Shown: positions 28,055 through 37,684, counted from the first letter of the stretch. The stretch: 64,000 nucleotides of DNA from Pandoraea captiosa (GCF_902459775.1 NZ_CABPSQ010000004.1:62001-126000), one strand, 5' to 3'. Notes: a model not told the origin generated them from the sequence alone. Numbers and translations: made by a program.

Positions 28055-29941
28055 ATGGCGCAAGAAACCATGAGCTTTCAGGCGGAAGTCAAACAGCTTC
28101 TGCAACTGATGATTCATTCGCTGTACAGCAACAAGGAAATCTTCCTGCGCGAGCTGATCTCCAATGCCTCGGACGCCGCAGACAAACTGCGCTTCGAAGC
28201 GATCAACAACGCCGCGCTGTACGAGCAGGATCCGGAACTCAAGATTCGCGTGTCGTTCGACAAGGACGCGCGCACCATCACCATCGAAGACAACGGCATC
28301 GGCATGAGCCGCGATGAAGCCATCGCACACCTCGGCACGATCGCGAAGTCCGGCACCAAGGAGTTCTTCTCGCGCCTGTCGGGCGATCAGCAAAAGGACG
28401 CCGCCCTGATCGGTCAGTTCGGCGTGGGCTTCTACTCCGGCTTCATCGTGGCCGATCGCATGACGGTCGAATCGCGTCGCGCCGGACTGCCGGCGGCCGA
28501 AGGCGTGCGCTGGTCGTCGACGGGCGAGGGTGATTTCTCGGTCGAGACGATCGAGCGCGCATCGCGGGGCACCGCCATCACATTGCATCTGCGCGAGGGC
28601 GAAGACGAACTGCTCTCGTCGTGGCGGCTGCAATCGATCATTCGCAAATATTCGGACCACATTTCGCTGCCGATTGTGATGCGCGGCGAATCGTGGAACG
28701 AAGAGAAGCAGGCCATGGTGCCCGCCGACACGGACGAGACCGTCAACCAGGCCAGCGCGCTGTGGACACGCAGCAAGAGCGAGATCACCGACGAGCAGTA
28801 CACGCAGTTCTACCAGCACATTGCGCATGACATGCAGCCGCCGCTGGCCTGGACGCATAACCGCGTGGAAGGCCGCAGTGAATATACGCAACTGCTGTAC
28901 GTGCCGGGTCACGCACCGTACGACCTCTGGGACCGTAATTCGCAGGGCGGTCTGAAGCTGTACGTCAAGCGCGTGTTCATCATGGACGACGCCGAGCAAC
29001 TCCTCCCGAACTACCTGCGCTTCGTGCGTGGGGTGGTCGATTCCGCCGATCTGCCGCTGAACGTTTCCCGCGAGATCCTGCAGGAAAGCCGCGATGTGAA
29101 GGCGATTCGCGAGGGCTGCGCGAAGCGCGTACTGGGCCTGCTCGAAGATCTGGCCGAAAACCAGCAGGACAAGTACACCCAGTTCTGGGGGGCGTTCGGT
29201 CAGGTGCTCAAGGAAGGCACCGGTGAAGATCACGCGAACCGCGAGCGGATCGCGAAGCTGCTGCGCTTCGCGAGCACGCACAACGATTCGGCCGAGCAAA
29301 GCGTGTCGCTCGCCGATTACGTCGGCCGCATGAAGGAAGGGCAGGACAAGATCTACTACGTCACGGCGGAGAACTGGGTGGCGGCAAGTCACAGCCCGCA
29401 TCTCGAAGTCTTCCGCAAGAAGGGCGTGGAAGTGCTGCTCCTGACCGATCGCGTGGACGAATGGATGCTGTCCTACCTGCACGAATTCGACGGCAAGGCG
29501 CTGGTGAGCGTGGCGCGCGGCGATCTGGATCTCGGTGCGCTCGAAGACGCGGCTGAGAAGGAAGCTCAGGAGAAAACCAGCGATGCACTCAAGCCGCTGG
29601 TGGAAAAGATGAAGGAAGTGCTCGCGGACAAGGCCAAGGACGTGCGTGTGACGTTCCGTCTGACCGATTCTCCGTCGTGCCTGGTCTCGGACGAGAACGA
29701 TATGAGCGGCACACTCCAGCGTCTGATGAAGGCCGCCGGCCAGAAGATGCCGGAGTTCCGCCCGATTCTCGAAATCAACCCGGAGCACGCCCTCATCAAA
29801 CGCCTGAGCGCGGAGAGTGCCGACCTGTCGGACTGGACACAGTTGCTGTTCGATCAGGCGTTGCTGGCAGAAGGTGGCAATCTCGAAGACCCGGCGGCGT
29901 TCGTGAAACGTACGAATGCGTTGCTGCTCGCCGCACGTTAA
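28055..29941 (+). CDS. htpG: molecular chaperone HtpG (Hsp90)
   Basis: Cytosolic ATP-dependent chaperone of 628 residues. The GHKL ATP site is complete: [37 protein letters not shown] and [11 protein letters not shown]. The middle-domain motif [12 protein letters not shown] and a C-terminal dimerisation region follow. The frame is open to 27926 but that overlaps the sigma-32 promoter, so the ATG at 28055 ([16 protein letters not shown]) is the start. Heat-shock control is expected from the promoter. Confidence 0.97.
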   Translation: MAQETMSFQAEVKQLLQLMIHSLYSNKEIFLRELISNASDAADKLRFEAINNAALYEQDPELKIRVSFDKDARTITIEDNGIGMSRDEAIAHLGTIAKSGTKEFFSRLSGDQQKDAALIGQFGVGFYSGFIVADRMTVESRRAGLPAAEGVRWSSTGEGDFSVETIERASRGTAITLHLREGEDELLSSWRLQSIIRKYSDHISLPIVMRGESWNEEKQAMVPADTDETVNQASALWTRSKSEITDEQYTQFYQHIAHDMQPPLAWTHNRVEGRSEYTQLLYVPGHAPYDLWDRNSQGGLKLYVKRVFIMDDAEQLLPNYLRFVRGVVDSADLPLNVSREILQESRDVKAIREGCAKRVLGLLEDLAENQQDKYTQFWGAFGQVLKEGTGEDHANRERIAKLLRFASTHNDSAEQSVSLADYVGRMKEGQDKIYYVTAENWVAASHSPHLEVFRKKGVEVLLLTDRVDEWMLSYLHEFDGKALVSVARGDLDLGALEDAAEKEAQEKTSDALKPLVEKMKEVLADKAKDVRVTFRLTDSPSCLVSDENDMSGTLQRLMKAAGQKMPEFRPILEINPEHALIKRLSAESADLSDWTQLLFDQALLAEGGNLEDPAAFVKRTNALLLAAR

Positions 29942-30040
29942 GTGCGTTAAGTGAGGTTGCGTGCGGCAGGAGAATCGTTGGACGCAAGCGGCGTGAGATC
30001 TGCCGTTTGACGCCACATTCGCTACGGTATGCCTGACCGG

Positions 30041-30078
30041 AAAACGCCCCCGTGACGAAATGTCGCGGGGGCGTTTTT
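30041..30078 (+). terminator. Rho-independent terminator after htpG
   Basis: Stem CGCCCCCG / CGGGGGCG (30045-30052 and 30066-30073) with an A-rich left flank and TTTTT right flank. It is placed 100 bp past the htpG stop and isolates it from ubiC. Confidence 0.88.
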
Positions 30079-30184
30079 CATGGACGTCGCTTGCCCATTG
30101 CCTTTCGCGCAGGGCGTCACGCCAGATTTGGACGTATATCGCTGCTCGGCGCAGGGGGGCACAGGCCCTTTATAATGCCGAGCC

Positions 30185-30781
30185 ATGACTTTCCCATTCG
30201 ATGTAAGCGGGCGGCGCTGGCAGGCTGTCCCGGCACCGGCACTTTCGCGTCATCACAAGGACTGGCTGACCCGAGGCGGTGCGCTCACTTGCCATCTGTC
30301 GGCGCTTGGCCGGGTCAGTGTGCGTGTCGTGGCCGAGCGGGTAATGCCCGCCGATGCCGATCAATGCCGCGCCATCGGTGTGCCGCTACGTACCCCGCTC
30401 TGGGCGCGGGACGTCATTCTCCTGATCGACGACGAGCCCGTGGTCGTGGCGCACAGCGTTACGCCGCTCGCGTATAGCCGGTCGGTCTGGCAAGCGATGC
30501 GCCGGTTGCGGACTCGCCCACTGGCGGACCTGCTGTATCACGATCCTGCCGTCACGCGATCCGTTTTGGTCTCTCGCCCTCTCGGGCCGCGTCATCTGCT
30601 GCACGGGCGTGCTCGCCATGATGCGCGCGATCCTCTCGTCGGCACACATCCGCGCGCCCGGCTGTGGGCGCGTCGCTCGGTATTCCTCCGATACGGTGCG
30701 CCGTTGCTCGTCACCGAAGCGTTTCTTCCGCGCTTTTGGCGCCGCCTGGCGTCCACCCCGCGGGACAATGTGAACGCTTGA
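30185..30781 (+). CDS. ubiC: chorismate lyase
   Basis: Converts chorismate to 4-hydroxybenzoate and pyruvate, the first committed step of ubiquinone synthesis. The 198-residue protein has the family pattern: WLTRGGALTCHLSALG near the N-terminus, the Arg/Glu active-site stretch VAERVMPADADQC, WARDVILLIDDEPVVVAHSV, and LWARRSVFLRYGAPLLVTEAFLP at the end. It is rather diverged but complete. It is followed by the hypoxanthine-DNA glycosylase gene after 5 bp, so the two are probably cotranscribed. Confidence 0.85.
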   Translation: MTFPFDVSGRRWQAVPAPALSRHHKDWLTRGGALTCHLSALGRVSVRVVAERVMPADADQCRAIGVPLRTPLWARDVILLIDDEPVVVAHSVTPLAYSRSVWQAMRRLRTRPLADLLYHDPAVTRSVLVSRPLGPRHLLHGRARHDARDPLVGTHPRARLWARRSVFLRYGAPLLVTEAFLPRFWRRLASTPRDNVNA

Positions 30782-30786
30782 TTGCC

Positions 30787-31332
30787 ATGCCGAGCTCATC
30801 GAAATCATCGACTTCATCGACCTCGTTCGCCTCGGATCTGAAACGCAATTTCCCGCCGGTTGCGGACGCACGCACGCGTGTACTGATTCTCGGCAGTCTG
30901 CCGGGCGAGGTGTCCCTCGCCCACCAGCAGTACTATGCGCATCCGCAGAATCGGTTCTGGTATCTCGTGGGCGAAGTGATCGGCGAACCGTTACCCACGC
31001 TTGCTTACGAGGCGCGACTCGACGCATTGCGCGCCCATGGCGTGGGACTGTGGGACGTCGTGGCGCAAGCACGCCGCGAAGGCAGCCTCGACAGCAACAT
31101 CCGGTTGCACACCGGCAGCGATCTCGCCGGCCTGATCGCCACGTTGCCTGCACTGCGCGCCGTGGCGTTCAACGGCGGCACGGCGGCTCGCATCGGTCAG
31201 CGGGCTCTCGCGCAGGGCGGTGTGACGATACCGGTCGTATTGCTGCCGTCGAGCAGCCCTGCGTACACGATTCCTCTGGCCACAAAGCGCGATGCCTGGC
31301 TCGCTCTGCGTGAGTGGCTGGACCAGACGTAG
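30787..31332 (+). CDS. hypoxanthine (deoxyinosine)-DNA glycosylase
   Basis: A 181-residue uracil-DNA-glycosylase-superfamily protein of the family 6 type, which removes hypoxanthine from DNA. Motif 1 is GSLPGEVSLAHQQYYAHPQNRFW, read here as GSLPGEVSLAHQQYY followed by AHPQNRFW. Motif 2 is LLPSSSPAYT near residue 155. An internal ATG at 30787 with the preceding ubiC stop at 30781 gives the compact start. The N-terminal Ser/Thr-rich 15 residues are probably disordered. Confidence 0.88.
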   Translation: MPSSSKSSTSSTSFASDLKRNFPPVADARTRVLILGSLPGEVSLAHQQYYAHPQNRFWYLVGEVIGEPLPTLAYEARLDALRAHGVGLWDVVAQARREGSLDSNIRLHTGSDLAGLIATLPALRAVAFNGGTAARIGQRALAQGGVTIPVVLLPSSSPAYTIPLATKRDAWLALREWLDQT

Positions 31333-31507
31333 TCGACCGATATCCACGGCATCGTTTTCCCCCGTTCCTGCCGACCGGATCAGTTCGATTTGCAATTTGT
31401 ACGCAGACTACGTATGCGTGATCAACGTAGGCGCGTGGGGTGTCAGGCATCCCGAACCCGGTACAATGCGAACCCATCGGAATTTCCCGAGCCTTACTGA
31501 AGGACAC

Positions 31508-32350
31508 ATGACCCTCATCAAACGCAAATCCATCGAAGCCGAAGCGTTCGTTGCCGACGACCGTGCCGCCCGTTCCCCGCGCCCCGCGTACAAGCCGCGT
31601 TTTGCGCCGGTGACGTTCTCCGAAATCGGTGGCGTGCGTTACCTGCATTTCGGCACCGAGTGGGTGCAAGGGGCGATGCGTCTGTCCAAACCTGACCGTA
31701 TCGAACTCGAATACGCGCAGCAGATGATGGCGTGGCTGTTGTTCATGCGCGCGCCGAAGCACGTGGTGCAACTCGGTCTCGGCACCGGCTCGATCACCAA
31801 GTTCACCGCCAAGCAATTCCCGCGCACGCAAGTGACGGCTGTCGAGCTTAACCCGGCCGTGGTCGTCGCCGCTCGCACGATGTTCGATCTGCCGAGCGAT
31901 TCGCGTCGCCTGAAGGTGCTCGAAGCCGACGCCTGGGATTTTGTGACCGACACCGCGAATCATGGCACTGTTGACGTCATGCAAGTCGACCTCTACGATG
32001 CGACCGCGCGTGGACCGGTGCATGACACGCCGGCCTTCTACAAGGCGTGCCGCGCCACGCTGCGTGAGCCGGGCATGCTGACGATGAATCTGTTCGGCGA
32101 TCACGACAGCTATCCGAAGAACATCCGTCGTCTGCGTCAGGCGTTCGACAATCGGGTGATCGAGTTCCCGGAAGTGCATGACGGCAACGTCATCGTACTG
32201 GCCTTCAATGGCCCGCTCCTGTCGGTCGAGTGGAAGGACGTGGAAGCCCGCGCCAAGGTGGTGGAAGCGGCCACCGGTCTGCCTGCCAAACGCTGGGTCA
32301 AACAGCTTCGTGAAGCCAACGGCGATGGCGGTCCGGTACTTACGGTCTGA
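31508..32350 (+). CDS. spermidine-synthase-like methyltransferase-fold protein
   Basis: A 280-residue Rossmann-fold protein related to spermidine synthase. The nucleotide-binding motif VVQLGLGTGSITKF and acidic strand end AVELNP are clear. The usual catalytic DSTDP-type segment is replaced by VDLYDATARGPV. The N-terminal beta barrel seen in SpeE is short or degenerate, so polyamine synthesis should not be assumed; this subgroup is common and uncharacterised in Burkholderiales. The ATG at 31508 follows AAGGACAC. Confidence 0.82.
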   Translation: MTLIKRKSIEAEAFVADDRAARSPRPAYKPRFAPVTFSEIGGVRYLHFGTEWVQGAMRLSKPDRIELEYAQQMMAWLLFMRAPKHVVQLGLGTGSITKFTAKQFPRTQVTAVELNPAVVVAARTMFDLPSDSRRLKVLEADAWDFVTDTANHGTVDVMQVDLYDATARGPVHDTPAFYKACRATLREPGMLTMNLFGDHDSYPKNIRRLRQAFDNRVIEFPEVHDGNVIVLAFNGPLLSVEWKDVEARAKVVEAATGLPAKRWVKQLREANGDGGPVLTV

Positions 32351-32404
32351 CGCCACACGCGGAGTGTCGCGAATGGCGTAAGCCGCCATTCGCGTAGATG
32401 CAAA

Positions 32405-32430
32405 AAAGCCAGCCGATAGGCTGGCTTTTC
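32405..32430. terminator. bidirectional terminator between spermidine-synthase-like and DUF2322 genes
   Basis: A 10-bp stem AAAGCCAGCC / GGCTGGCTTT with loop GATA is flanked by A residues and TTTTCTTTT. It lies between convergent genes. Confidence 0.88.
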
Positions 32431-32466
32431 TTTTGCGCGGCCGCTAAGCGATCGGTTCGCCTATGC

Positions 32467-32516
32467 GACTGGCGTCGACTGGCGTCGACTGGCGGCGATC
32501 GGCGGCGATCGGCGCC
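32467..32516. repeat. 10-bp tandem repeat, five copies
   Basis: Units GACTGGCGTC, GACTGGCGTC, GACTGGCGGC, GATCGGCGGC and GATCGGCGCC follow one another from 32467. It sits in the short gap between the terminator and the DUF2322 stop at 32529. Confidence 0.9.
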
Positions 32517-32528
32517 GGTCGTGCCGAA

Positions 32529-32879
32529 TCAGGCCGCGACTTCTTCGATGGTCAGCGGTTCGCCGCTGGCGACGATCGCCAGCAGGCGATCGACGTTCGG
32601 GTGGGCGCCCGGACGGTTGCGGGCATCTGCCGTGTGTTCGCCGAAGACGGCCAGTGCGTGCTCTGCGGCCTTGACGTCGAGCGTGCCGAAGGCCTGCTTG
32701 AGGTAGTGGTACACGGCGAGCGAGCCTTGCTTGCCCGGCGCATTCTCGATGGTGCCGACGATGGCGCCGCTGCCGTTGCGCAGGTCGATGCGGGCGATGC
32801 CTTCGATGCCCTTGCTGTCGATATTGGCCATCAATGCGAGGTTGTCCTTGAATACCGGGGTCGGATCGATCACTGCCAT
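32529..32879 (-). CDS. DUF2322-family protein
   Basis: A 116-residue soluble protein that matches DUF2322 in length and pattern: PTPVFKDNLALMANIDSKGIEGIARIDL, then GTIENAPGKQGSLAVYHYLKQAFG. It ends with a helix around VDRLLAIVASGEPLTIEEV. Function is unknown. It is convergent with the spermidine-synthase-like gene and followed upstream by benE on the same strand. Confidence 0.82.
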   Translation of the reverse strand: MAVIDPTPVFKDNLALMANIDSKGIEGIARIDLRNGSGAIVGTIENAPGKQGSLAVYHYLKQAFGTLDVKAAEHALAVFGEHTADARNRPGAHPNVDRLLAIVASGEPLTIEEVAA

Positions 32880-32994
32880 GGTGTTGCTGCTCCTGCGGTT
32901 ACGTCGAATGGGAAAGGAAAACGTTGCGGGCCGAATGTTATCACTTCGGCTGTTGCTGCTATTTACGGGCGGGCGTCGTGACCGTACGTCGGGA

Positions 32995-34206
32995 TCAATC
33001 GCGTCGCCATTGCAGGATCGCCAGCGTCAGAGCGCCCGCAATGAGTCCCCAGAAGGCCGAACCGATGGACAGTAACGTCAGGCCAGACGCTGTCACCATG
33101 AACGTAATCAGCGCCGCTTCGCGCTGTTTGACGTCATGCGTCGCATTGGCCAGGCCGTTCATGATCGAACCGAACAGGGCGAGCGCCGCAATCGAGACCA
33201 CGAGCGCTTTCGGGAACGCCGCAAACAGCGCAGCAATCGTCGCACCGAACGTACCGGCGATCAGATAGAACACGCCGGACCACGCGGCTGCCGTATAGCG
33301 CTTGGCGGGGTCTTCGTGTGCTTCGCGACCCGTGCAGATGGCCGCCGTGATGGCCGCCAGATGGATGCCGTGCGAGCCGAAGGGGGCGAGCAGTACCGAC
33401 GCGATACCCGTCGTCGAAATCAGCGGCGACGCCGGAACGTTGTAGCCGTCCGCGCGCAGCACGGCCAGTCCCGGTACGTTCTGTGAGGCCATCGCCACCA
33501 CGAACAGTGGGATCGCAATGCTGATCGTCGCGGCCAGCGAGAACGACGGGGTCGTCCAGACGGGCTTCGCAAGCGAGACGTTGAAGTGGCTGAAATCGAG
33601 TAGCCCCAGCGCGCCGGCAACGGCCGTTCCCACGATCAGCGCCAGCAAAATGGCGTAGCGCGAGGCGAAACGCTTGACGACGAGGTACGTAAAGAACATG
33701 GAGAGCACGAGTGCCGTCTGGTGCTGCGCGGCGACGAATATCTCCAGCCCGATCCGGAACAGGATCCCGGCGAGCAATGCGGAGGCCAGGGCCGGCGGCA
33801 CGCGTCGCATGATCGTCTCGAAACCGCCCGTTAGTCCGCAAATGGCGATGAGCGCGTTGCAGACGATGAACGCGCCGATGGCCTCGCCATAGGGAACGCC
33901 CGGCAGCGACGTGATCAGCAGGGCGGCACCCGGCGTCGACCACGCGACTACTACCGGCGTGCGGTAGCGTAGTGACAAGCCGATGGTCGTTACGCCCATG
34001 CCGATCGACAGCGCCCAGATCCACGACGAGATTTGCGCCGGGCTCAGATGGGCGGCCTGTCCGGCCTGGAACATGAGGATGAGCGAACTGGTATAGCCGG
34101 TCATCATGGCCACAAAGCCGGCCACGATGGCCGATGGCGAGGTGTCCGCCAGGGGGCGCAGTGGCGGCAGGGGCGGGGGCGGCGCGGGGGTAGTGCTGGA
34201 CGTCAT
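32995..34206 (-). CDS. benE: BenE-family benzoate/aromatic transporter
   Basis: A 403-residue inner-membrane protein of about 11-12 helices. The BenE pattern is seen in IVAGFVAMMTGYTSSLILMF, the segment WSTPGAALLITSLPG, LSMFFTYLVVKRFASRYAILL, and the conserved ASQNVPGLAVLRADGYNVP. The family moves benzoate with protons. The frame opens at 34341; MTSSTTPAPPPP at 34206 is the preferred start. No benzoate catabolic genes are nearby, so the substrate is inferred from family. Confidence 0.88.
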   Translation of the reverse strand: MTSSTTPAPPPPLPPLRPLADTSPSAIVAGFVAMMTGYTSSLILMFQAGQAAHLSPAQISSWIWALSIGMGVTTIGLSLRYRTPVVVAWSTPGAALLITSLPGVPYGEAIGAFIVCNALIAICGLTGGFETIMRRVPPALASALLAGILFRIGLEIFVAAQHQTALVLSMFFTYLVVKRFASRYAILLALIVGTAVAGALGLLDFSHFNVSLAKPVWTTPSFSLAATISIAIPLFVVAMASQNVPGLAVLRADGYNVPASPLISTTGIASVLLAPFGSHGIHLAAITAAICTGREAHEDPAKRYTAAAWSGVFYLIAGTFGATIAALFAAFPKALVVSIAALALFGSIMNGLANATHDVKQREAALITFMVTASGLTLLSIGSAFWGLIAGALTLAILQWRRD

Positions 34207-34366
34207 GATGAAGGGGTGTCTCTGCGTATGTTGTGGCGTTGTTGTTGTGATGTCTTGCTGTACTGGCGGCGCAATAGACGGGGTACGTGTGCGGCGTCCG
34301 GTACACCGCAATGTACGGCAACGTGGCGCCATCAGAAGCAACGGGGAAACGATCGGACGCGGCGGC

Positions 34367-35542
34367 TTACTTGCTGAGTACGCGCATTGCCGACTCCAGC
34401 CCCGAGAGCGTAATCGGGTACATGCGATTCGCGAATAGCTGACGGATCACCGAAATCGACTGGCGATATTGCCAAATCGCTTCCGGCTCCGGATTGAGCC
34501 ACGCATGATGCGGGAAGCGATCGATGAAGCGCCGCAGCCACACGGCGCCCGCTTCCTTGTTGTTGTACTCGACCGAGCCGCCCGGTTGCAGGACTTCGTA
34601 CGGACTCATCGTGGCGTCGCCCACGAAAATCAGCTTGTAGTCGGAGGGATATTTGCGAAGCACGTCCCACGTCTCGAAGCGCTCGTTGTGGCGACGACGG
34701 TTTTGCCGCCACAGATAGTCGTACACGCAGTTGTGGAAATAGTAGAACTCGAGATGCTTGAATTCCGACTTTGCTGCGGAGAAGAGCTCTTCCGTGCGGG
34801 CGATATGGTCGTCCATCGAGCCACCGACGTCGAGCAGCATCAGCACTTTGACGTTGTTATGGCGCTCCGGCACGAGCTTGAGGTCGAGCCAGCCGGCGTT
34901 GGCGGCGGTCGAGCGGATCGTGTCGTCGAGATCGAGTTCTTCGGCAGCGCCTTCGCGGGCAAATTTGCGCAGGCGTCGCAACGCAACCTTGATGTTGCGG
35001 GTGCCGAGTTCTACGGAATCGTCGTAGTCGCGGTACGTACGCTGGTCCCAGACTTTGACCGCGGTGCGATTGCCGTTGCTTTCGCCCCCGATGCGAATGC
35101 CTTCGGGGTTGTAACCGCCGTTGCCGAAGGGCGATGTTCCGCCCGTGCCGATCCACTTGTTGCCGCCTTCGTGCCGGCCCTTCTGCTCGTCGAACAATTG
35201 CTTCAGGCGTTCCATGAGCTTGTCCAGCCCGCCGAGTGCCTCGATACGCGCTTTGTCTTCGGGAGACAACTCGCGTTGCATACGCTTCTTTAGCCAGTCG
35301 AGCGGCACCTCGCCGGAGGCATCCACGATCTGCTGTACGCCTTTGAAGTACGCGCCAAACGCCTGGTCGAACTTGTCGTAGTGCTTCTCGTCCTTGATGA
35401 GCGAAAGACGCGCCAGATAGTAGAACTCGTCGAGCGAGGGCGCGATGACCTGACGTTGCAGCGCTTCGAGCAGCGTCAGGTATTCCTTGACGGAAACCGG
35501 CAGCTTCGCCGCGCGCAAGGTGTAGAAGAAGTCGATCAGCAT
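34367..35542 (-). CDS. CoxE-like VWA-domain protein
   Basis: A 391-residue protein. The C-terminal von Willebrand A-like domain holds a MIDAS-type motif VLMLLDVGGSMDDH, where the first serine of DxSxS is Gly. The N-terminal ~150 residues are helical (KLPVSVKEYLTLLEAL), with a Gly/Asn-rich linker. CoxE-like proteins pair with a MoxR AAA ATPase, as here: the MoxR gene is 13 bp upstream on the same strand. Such pairs act as chaperones that insert metals or remodel protein complexes, but the client is unknown here. Confidence 0.9.
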   Translation of the reverse strand: MLIDFFYTLRAAKLPVSVKEYLTLLEALQRQVIAPSLDEFYYLARLSLIKDEKHYDKFDQAFGAYFKGVQQIVDASGEVPLDWLKKRMQRELSPEDKARIEALGGLDKLMERLKQLFDEQKGRHEGGNKWIGTGGTSPFGNGGYNPEGIRIGGESNGNRTAVKVWDQRTYRDYDDSVELGTRNIKVALRRLRKFAREGAAEELDLDDTIRSTAANAGWLDLKLVPERHNNVKVLMLLDVGGSMDDHIARTEELFSAAKSEFKHLEFYYFHNCVYDYLWRQNRRRHNERFETWDVLRKYPSDYKLIFVGDATMSPYEVLQPGGSVEYNNKEAGAVWLRRFIDRFPHHAWLNPEPEAIWQYRQSISVIRQLFANRMYPITLSGLESAMRVLSK

Positions 35543-35555
35543 GACGTTGCCGCGC

Positions 35556-36398
35556 TCACCGATTGGCGCGGTTCATGAAGACGAGGCGCTCGAACAGGTG
35601 CATATCCTGCTCATTCTTGAGCAGCGCGCCCGCAAGCGGCGGAATCGCCAGCTTGTTATCGGCGCTACGCAGCGCTTCCGGTCCAATCTCCTCGGCCATC
35701 AGCAATTTGAGCCAGTCGATGAGCTCCGAGGTCGACGGCTTCTTCTTCAGGCCGGGGATTTCGCGCACCTCGAAGAACGTCGCCATGGCGGCGTTCACCA
35801 GTTCGCGTCGAATATTGGGGAAATGGACGTCGATGATCGACTGCATCGTCGACGGCTCGGGAAACTTGATGTAGTGGAAAAAGCAGCGGCGCAGGAAGGC
35901 GTCCGGCAATTCCTTTTCGTTGTTGGACGTAATGATGACGAGCGGGCGATGGCGTGCCTTGACCAGCTCGCGCGTCTCGTAGACGTAGAATTCCATGCGA
36001 TCGAGCTCGCGCAGCAGGTCGTTCGGGAATTCGATGTCCGCCTTGTCGATCTCGTCGATCAGCAACACGACCGGCTGGTCGGCCTCGAAGGCCTGCCAGA
36101 GCACGCCCTTGACGATGTAGTTGGCGATGTCGCGAACGCGTTCGTCGCCCAGTTGCGAATCGCGCAGACGCGACACGGCGTCGTATTCGTACAGACCTTG
36201 CTGCGCCTTGGTCGTGGACTTGACGTGCCATTGAAGCAGCGGCATGCCGAGGGCGGCCGCGACTTCTTCCGCGAGCATGGTCTTGCCGGTGCCGGGCTCG
36301 CCCTTGATGAGCAACGGTCGTTGCAGCGTGGCCGCCGCATTCACGGCGAGCTTGAGGTCGTCGGTAGCGACGTATTGGGAAGAACCTTCGAAGCGCAT
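35556..36398 (-). CDS. MoxR-family AAA+ ATPase
   Basis: A 280-residue ATPase. Walker A is KGEPGTGKTMLAEEVA (about residues 32-47) and Walker B is VLLIDEIDKADIEFPNDLLRELD. Sensor 1 follows as VIITSNNEKELPDAFLRR, which also contains the arginine-finger region. The frame opens with a TTG at 36416; the ATG at 36398 is preferred. MoxR proteins remodel or metallate enzymes together with VWA proteins, and the VWA gene follows directly. Confidence 0.93.
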   Translation of the reverse strand: MRFEGSSQYVATDDLKLAVNAAATLQRPLLIKGEPGTGKTMLAEEVAAALGMPLLQWHVKSTTKAQQGLYEYDAVSRLRDSQLGDERVRDIANYIVKGVLWQAFEADQPVVLLIDEIDKADIEFPNDLLRELDRMEFYVYETRELVKARHRPLVIITSNNEKELPDAFLRRCFFHYIKFPEPSTMQSIIDVHFPNIRRELVNAAMATFFEVREIPGLKKKPSTSELIDWLKLLMAEEIGPEALRSADNKLAIPPLAGALLKNEQDMHLFERLVFMNRANR

Positions 36399-36555
36399 TG
36401 TCTGAGCCGTCCGCAAACCGCCGGCCGAGCGGCCGGGCAGGGAAAAAGTTCAGTATAAGACATTGCGCATGAGGCTCGCTTGGGCGCCGCAAATGTGCCT
36501 TTACATCAAAGGCTTGCGAGAAAACTTCGGAGAACTGTGCGGGTCAGCACCGAGT

Positions 36556-36583
36556 TTGCGCCCGGGAGGGTGTGGGTTACAAT
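36556..36583 (+). promoter_or_regulatory. putative sigma-70 promoter for the cytochrome genes
   Basis: TTGCGC (36556-36561) and TACAAT (36578-36583) with 16-bp spacing, about 100 bp before the first cytochrome ATG. The -10 matches other elements in this window. Confidence 0.45.
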
Positions 36584-36679
36584 CGATTGCTTTTTTCACA
36601 GGTCGACAGCCTTGGAGCCGGGATGTCGATCTGCGTGTTGCGGGCCGGTATTCCAACCAAAAACGTTCCCAAGAAGACC

Positions 36680-37045
36680 ATGAAAAAGTTCCTCACGATG
36701 ATGGCGCTGGCGCTTGGCAGCACGTCACTCATGTCGCTCAGCGCGCTTCATGCGGCCGAACTCAAGCCTGACATGGAAGCGGCAAAAGGCAAGGTGGCCA
36801 TGTGCATCGGCTGCCACGGCATTCCCGACTATCGCACCGCGTTCCCCGAGGTGTATCACGTACCCAAAATCGGTGGACAGAACGCGAAGTACATCGAAAA
36901 CGCTCTGAAGGAATACGCCAAGGGCGACCGCAAGTTCCAGACGATGCATGGCATCGCAGCCACGTTGACCGATCAGGACATCGTCGACATTGCCGCCTAT
37001 TACGCGGCGCAGACGGCGTCGACGCCGGTCAATCCCCAAAAGTAA
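36680..37045 (+). CDS. c-type cytochrome
   Basis: A 121-residue periplasmic cytochrome c with signal peptide (MKKFLTMMALALGSTSLMSL, cleaved near LHAAE). The haem site is MCIGCHGIPDY (CxxCH). The later Met is probably from KFQTMHGIAA, as in cytochrome c4/c5-type sequences. It would receive electrons in the respiratory chain; the partner is unknown. A second cytochrome gene follows after 25 bp. Confidence 0.9.
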   Translation: MKKFLTMMALALGSTSLMSLSALHAAELKPDMEAAKGKVAMCIGCHGIPDYRTAFPEVYHVPKIGGQNAKYIENALKEYAKGDRKFQTMHGIAATLTDQDIVDIAAYYAAQTASTPVNPQK

Positions 37046-37070
37046 AACGTGCGTGGCTGAGGAGAACACG

Positions 37071-37493
37071 ATGAAGCATTCGATGCATTCGATGGCAAAG
37101 GCCGCGGCCGCGGTGTCCCTGACGCTGGGTGCGGTGCTCGCCGGCATGAGCGGCGCTGCGGTGGCCGCAGGTAACGTTGCGAACGGCAAAGCGCTGGTCG
37201 ACAAGGGCATGTGCGTCAGTTGCCACGGTGCTAATCTGAACGCGCCGATCACGCCGGAGTATCCGAAGCTGGCCGGTCAGTACGCGGATTACATCTATAA
37301 CGCCCTGCGCGCATATCAGAACGAAACCAGTCTCGTTTACGGTCGCAGCAACGCGATCATGAAGACGCAGGTCATGTCCAATCCGGCGACGATCGGCAAG
37401 GACGGCAAGCCGCGGCCCTTTACCTCCCAGGAGCTCAAGGACATTTCGGCGTACATCGAATCGCTGCCCGGCGATCTGGTAACGAAGAAGTAA
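37071..37493 (+). CDS. c-type cytochrome
   Basis: A 140-residue periplasmic cytochrome c with signal peptide ending near AVAAG. The haem-binding site is MCVSCHGANL. Axial Met candidates are in NAIMKTQVM. The fold is a single class I-like domain. It is adjacent to and likely cotranscribed with the preceding cytochrome gene, and the two look like a gene pair of cytochrome c4-like halves. Its downstream end is marked by a strong terminator. Confidence 0.9.
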   Translation: MKHSMHSMAKAAAAVSLTLGAVLAGMSGAAVAAGNVANGKALVDKGMCVSCHGANLNAPITPEYPKLAGQYADYIYNALRAYQNETSLVYGRSNAIMKTQVMSNPATIGKDGKPRPFTSQELKDISAYIESLPGDLVTKK

Positions 37494-37514
37494 GTCTTTC
37501 GCGACGGCATGAAA

Positions 37515-37550
37515 AAACGACGGTTGCCGCGTGGCGACCGTCGTTTGTTT
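37515..37550 (+). terminator. Rho-independent terminator after the cytochrome pair
   Basis: Long stem AAACGACGGT / ACCGTCGTTT with a G-C continuation into the loop, then TGTTTTC. It sits 20 bp past the second cytochrome stop. Confidence 0.82.
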
Positions 37551-37684
37551 TCGTCTGGCGCGCTACGCTTTCAACGGACTTGGCTACGTTGTCCGCGTGT
37601 TGTCGCCAGATGCGGCGTACTCATACGTGGTGCAGCTCAATTCGCCCGTGCCGATCGCCTCCGGCATCGCTGCGCCAGCGGCGC

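Noticed and set aside
28007-30016. 669-residue open frame antisense to htpG
   Set aside because: Same reason: it lies opposite a fully conserved gene and contains no recognisable domain.
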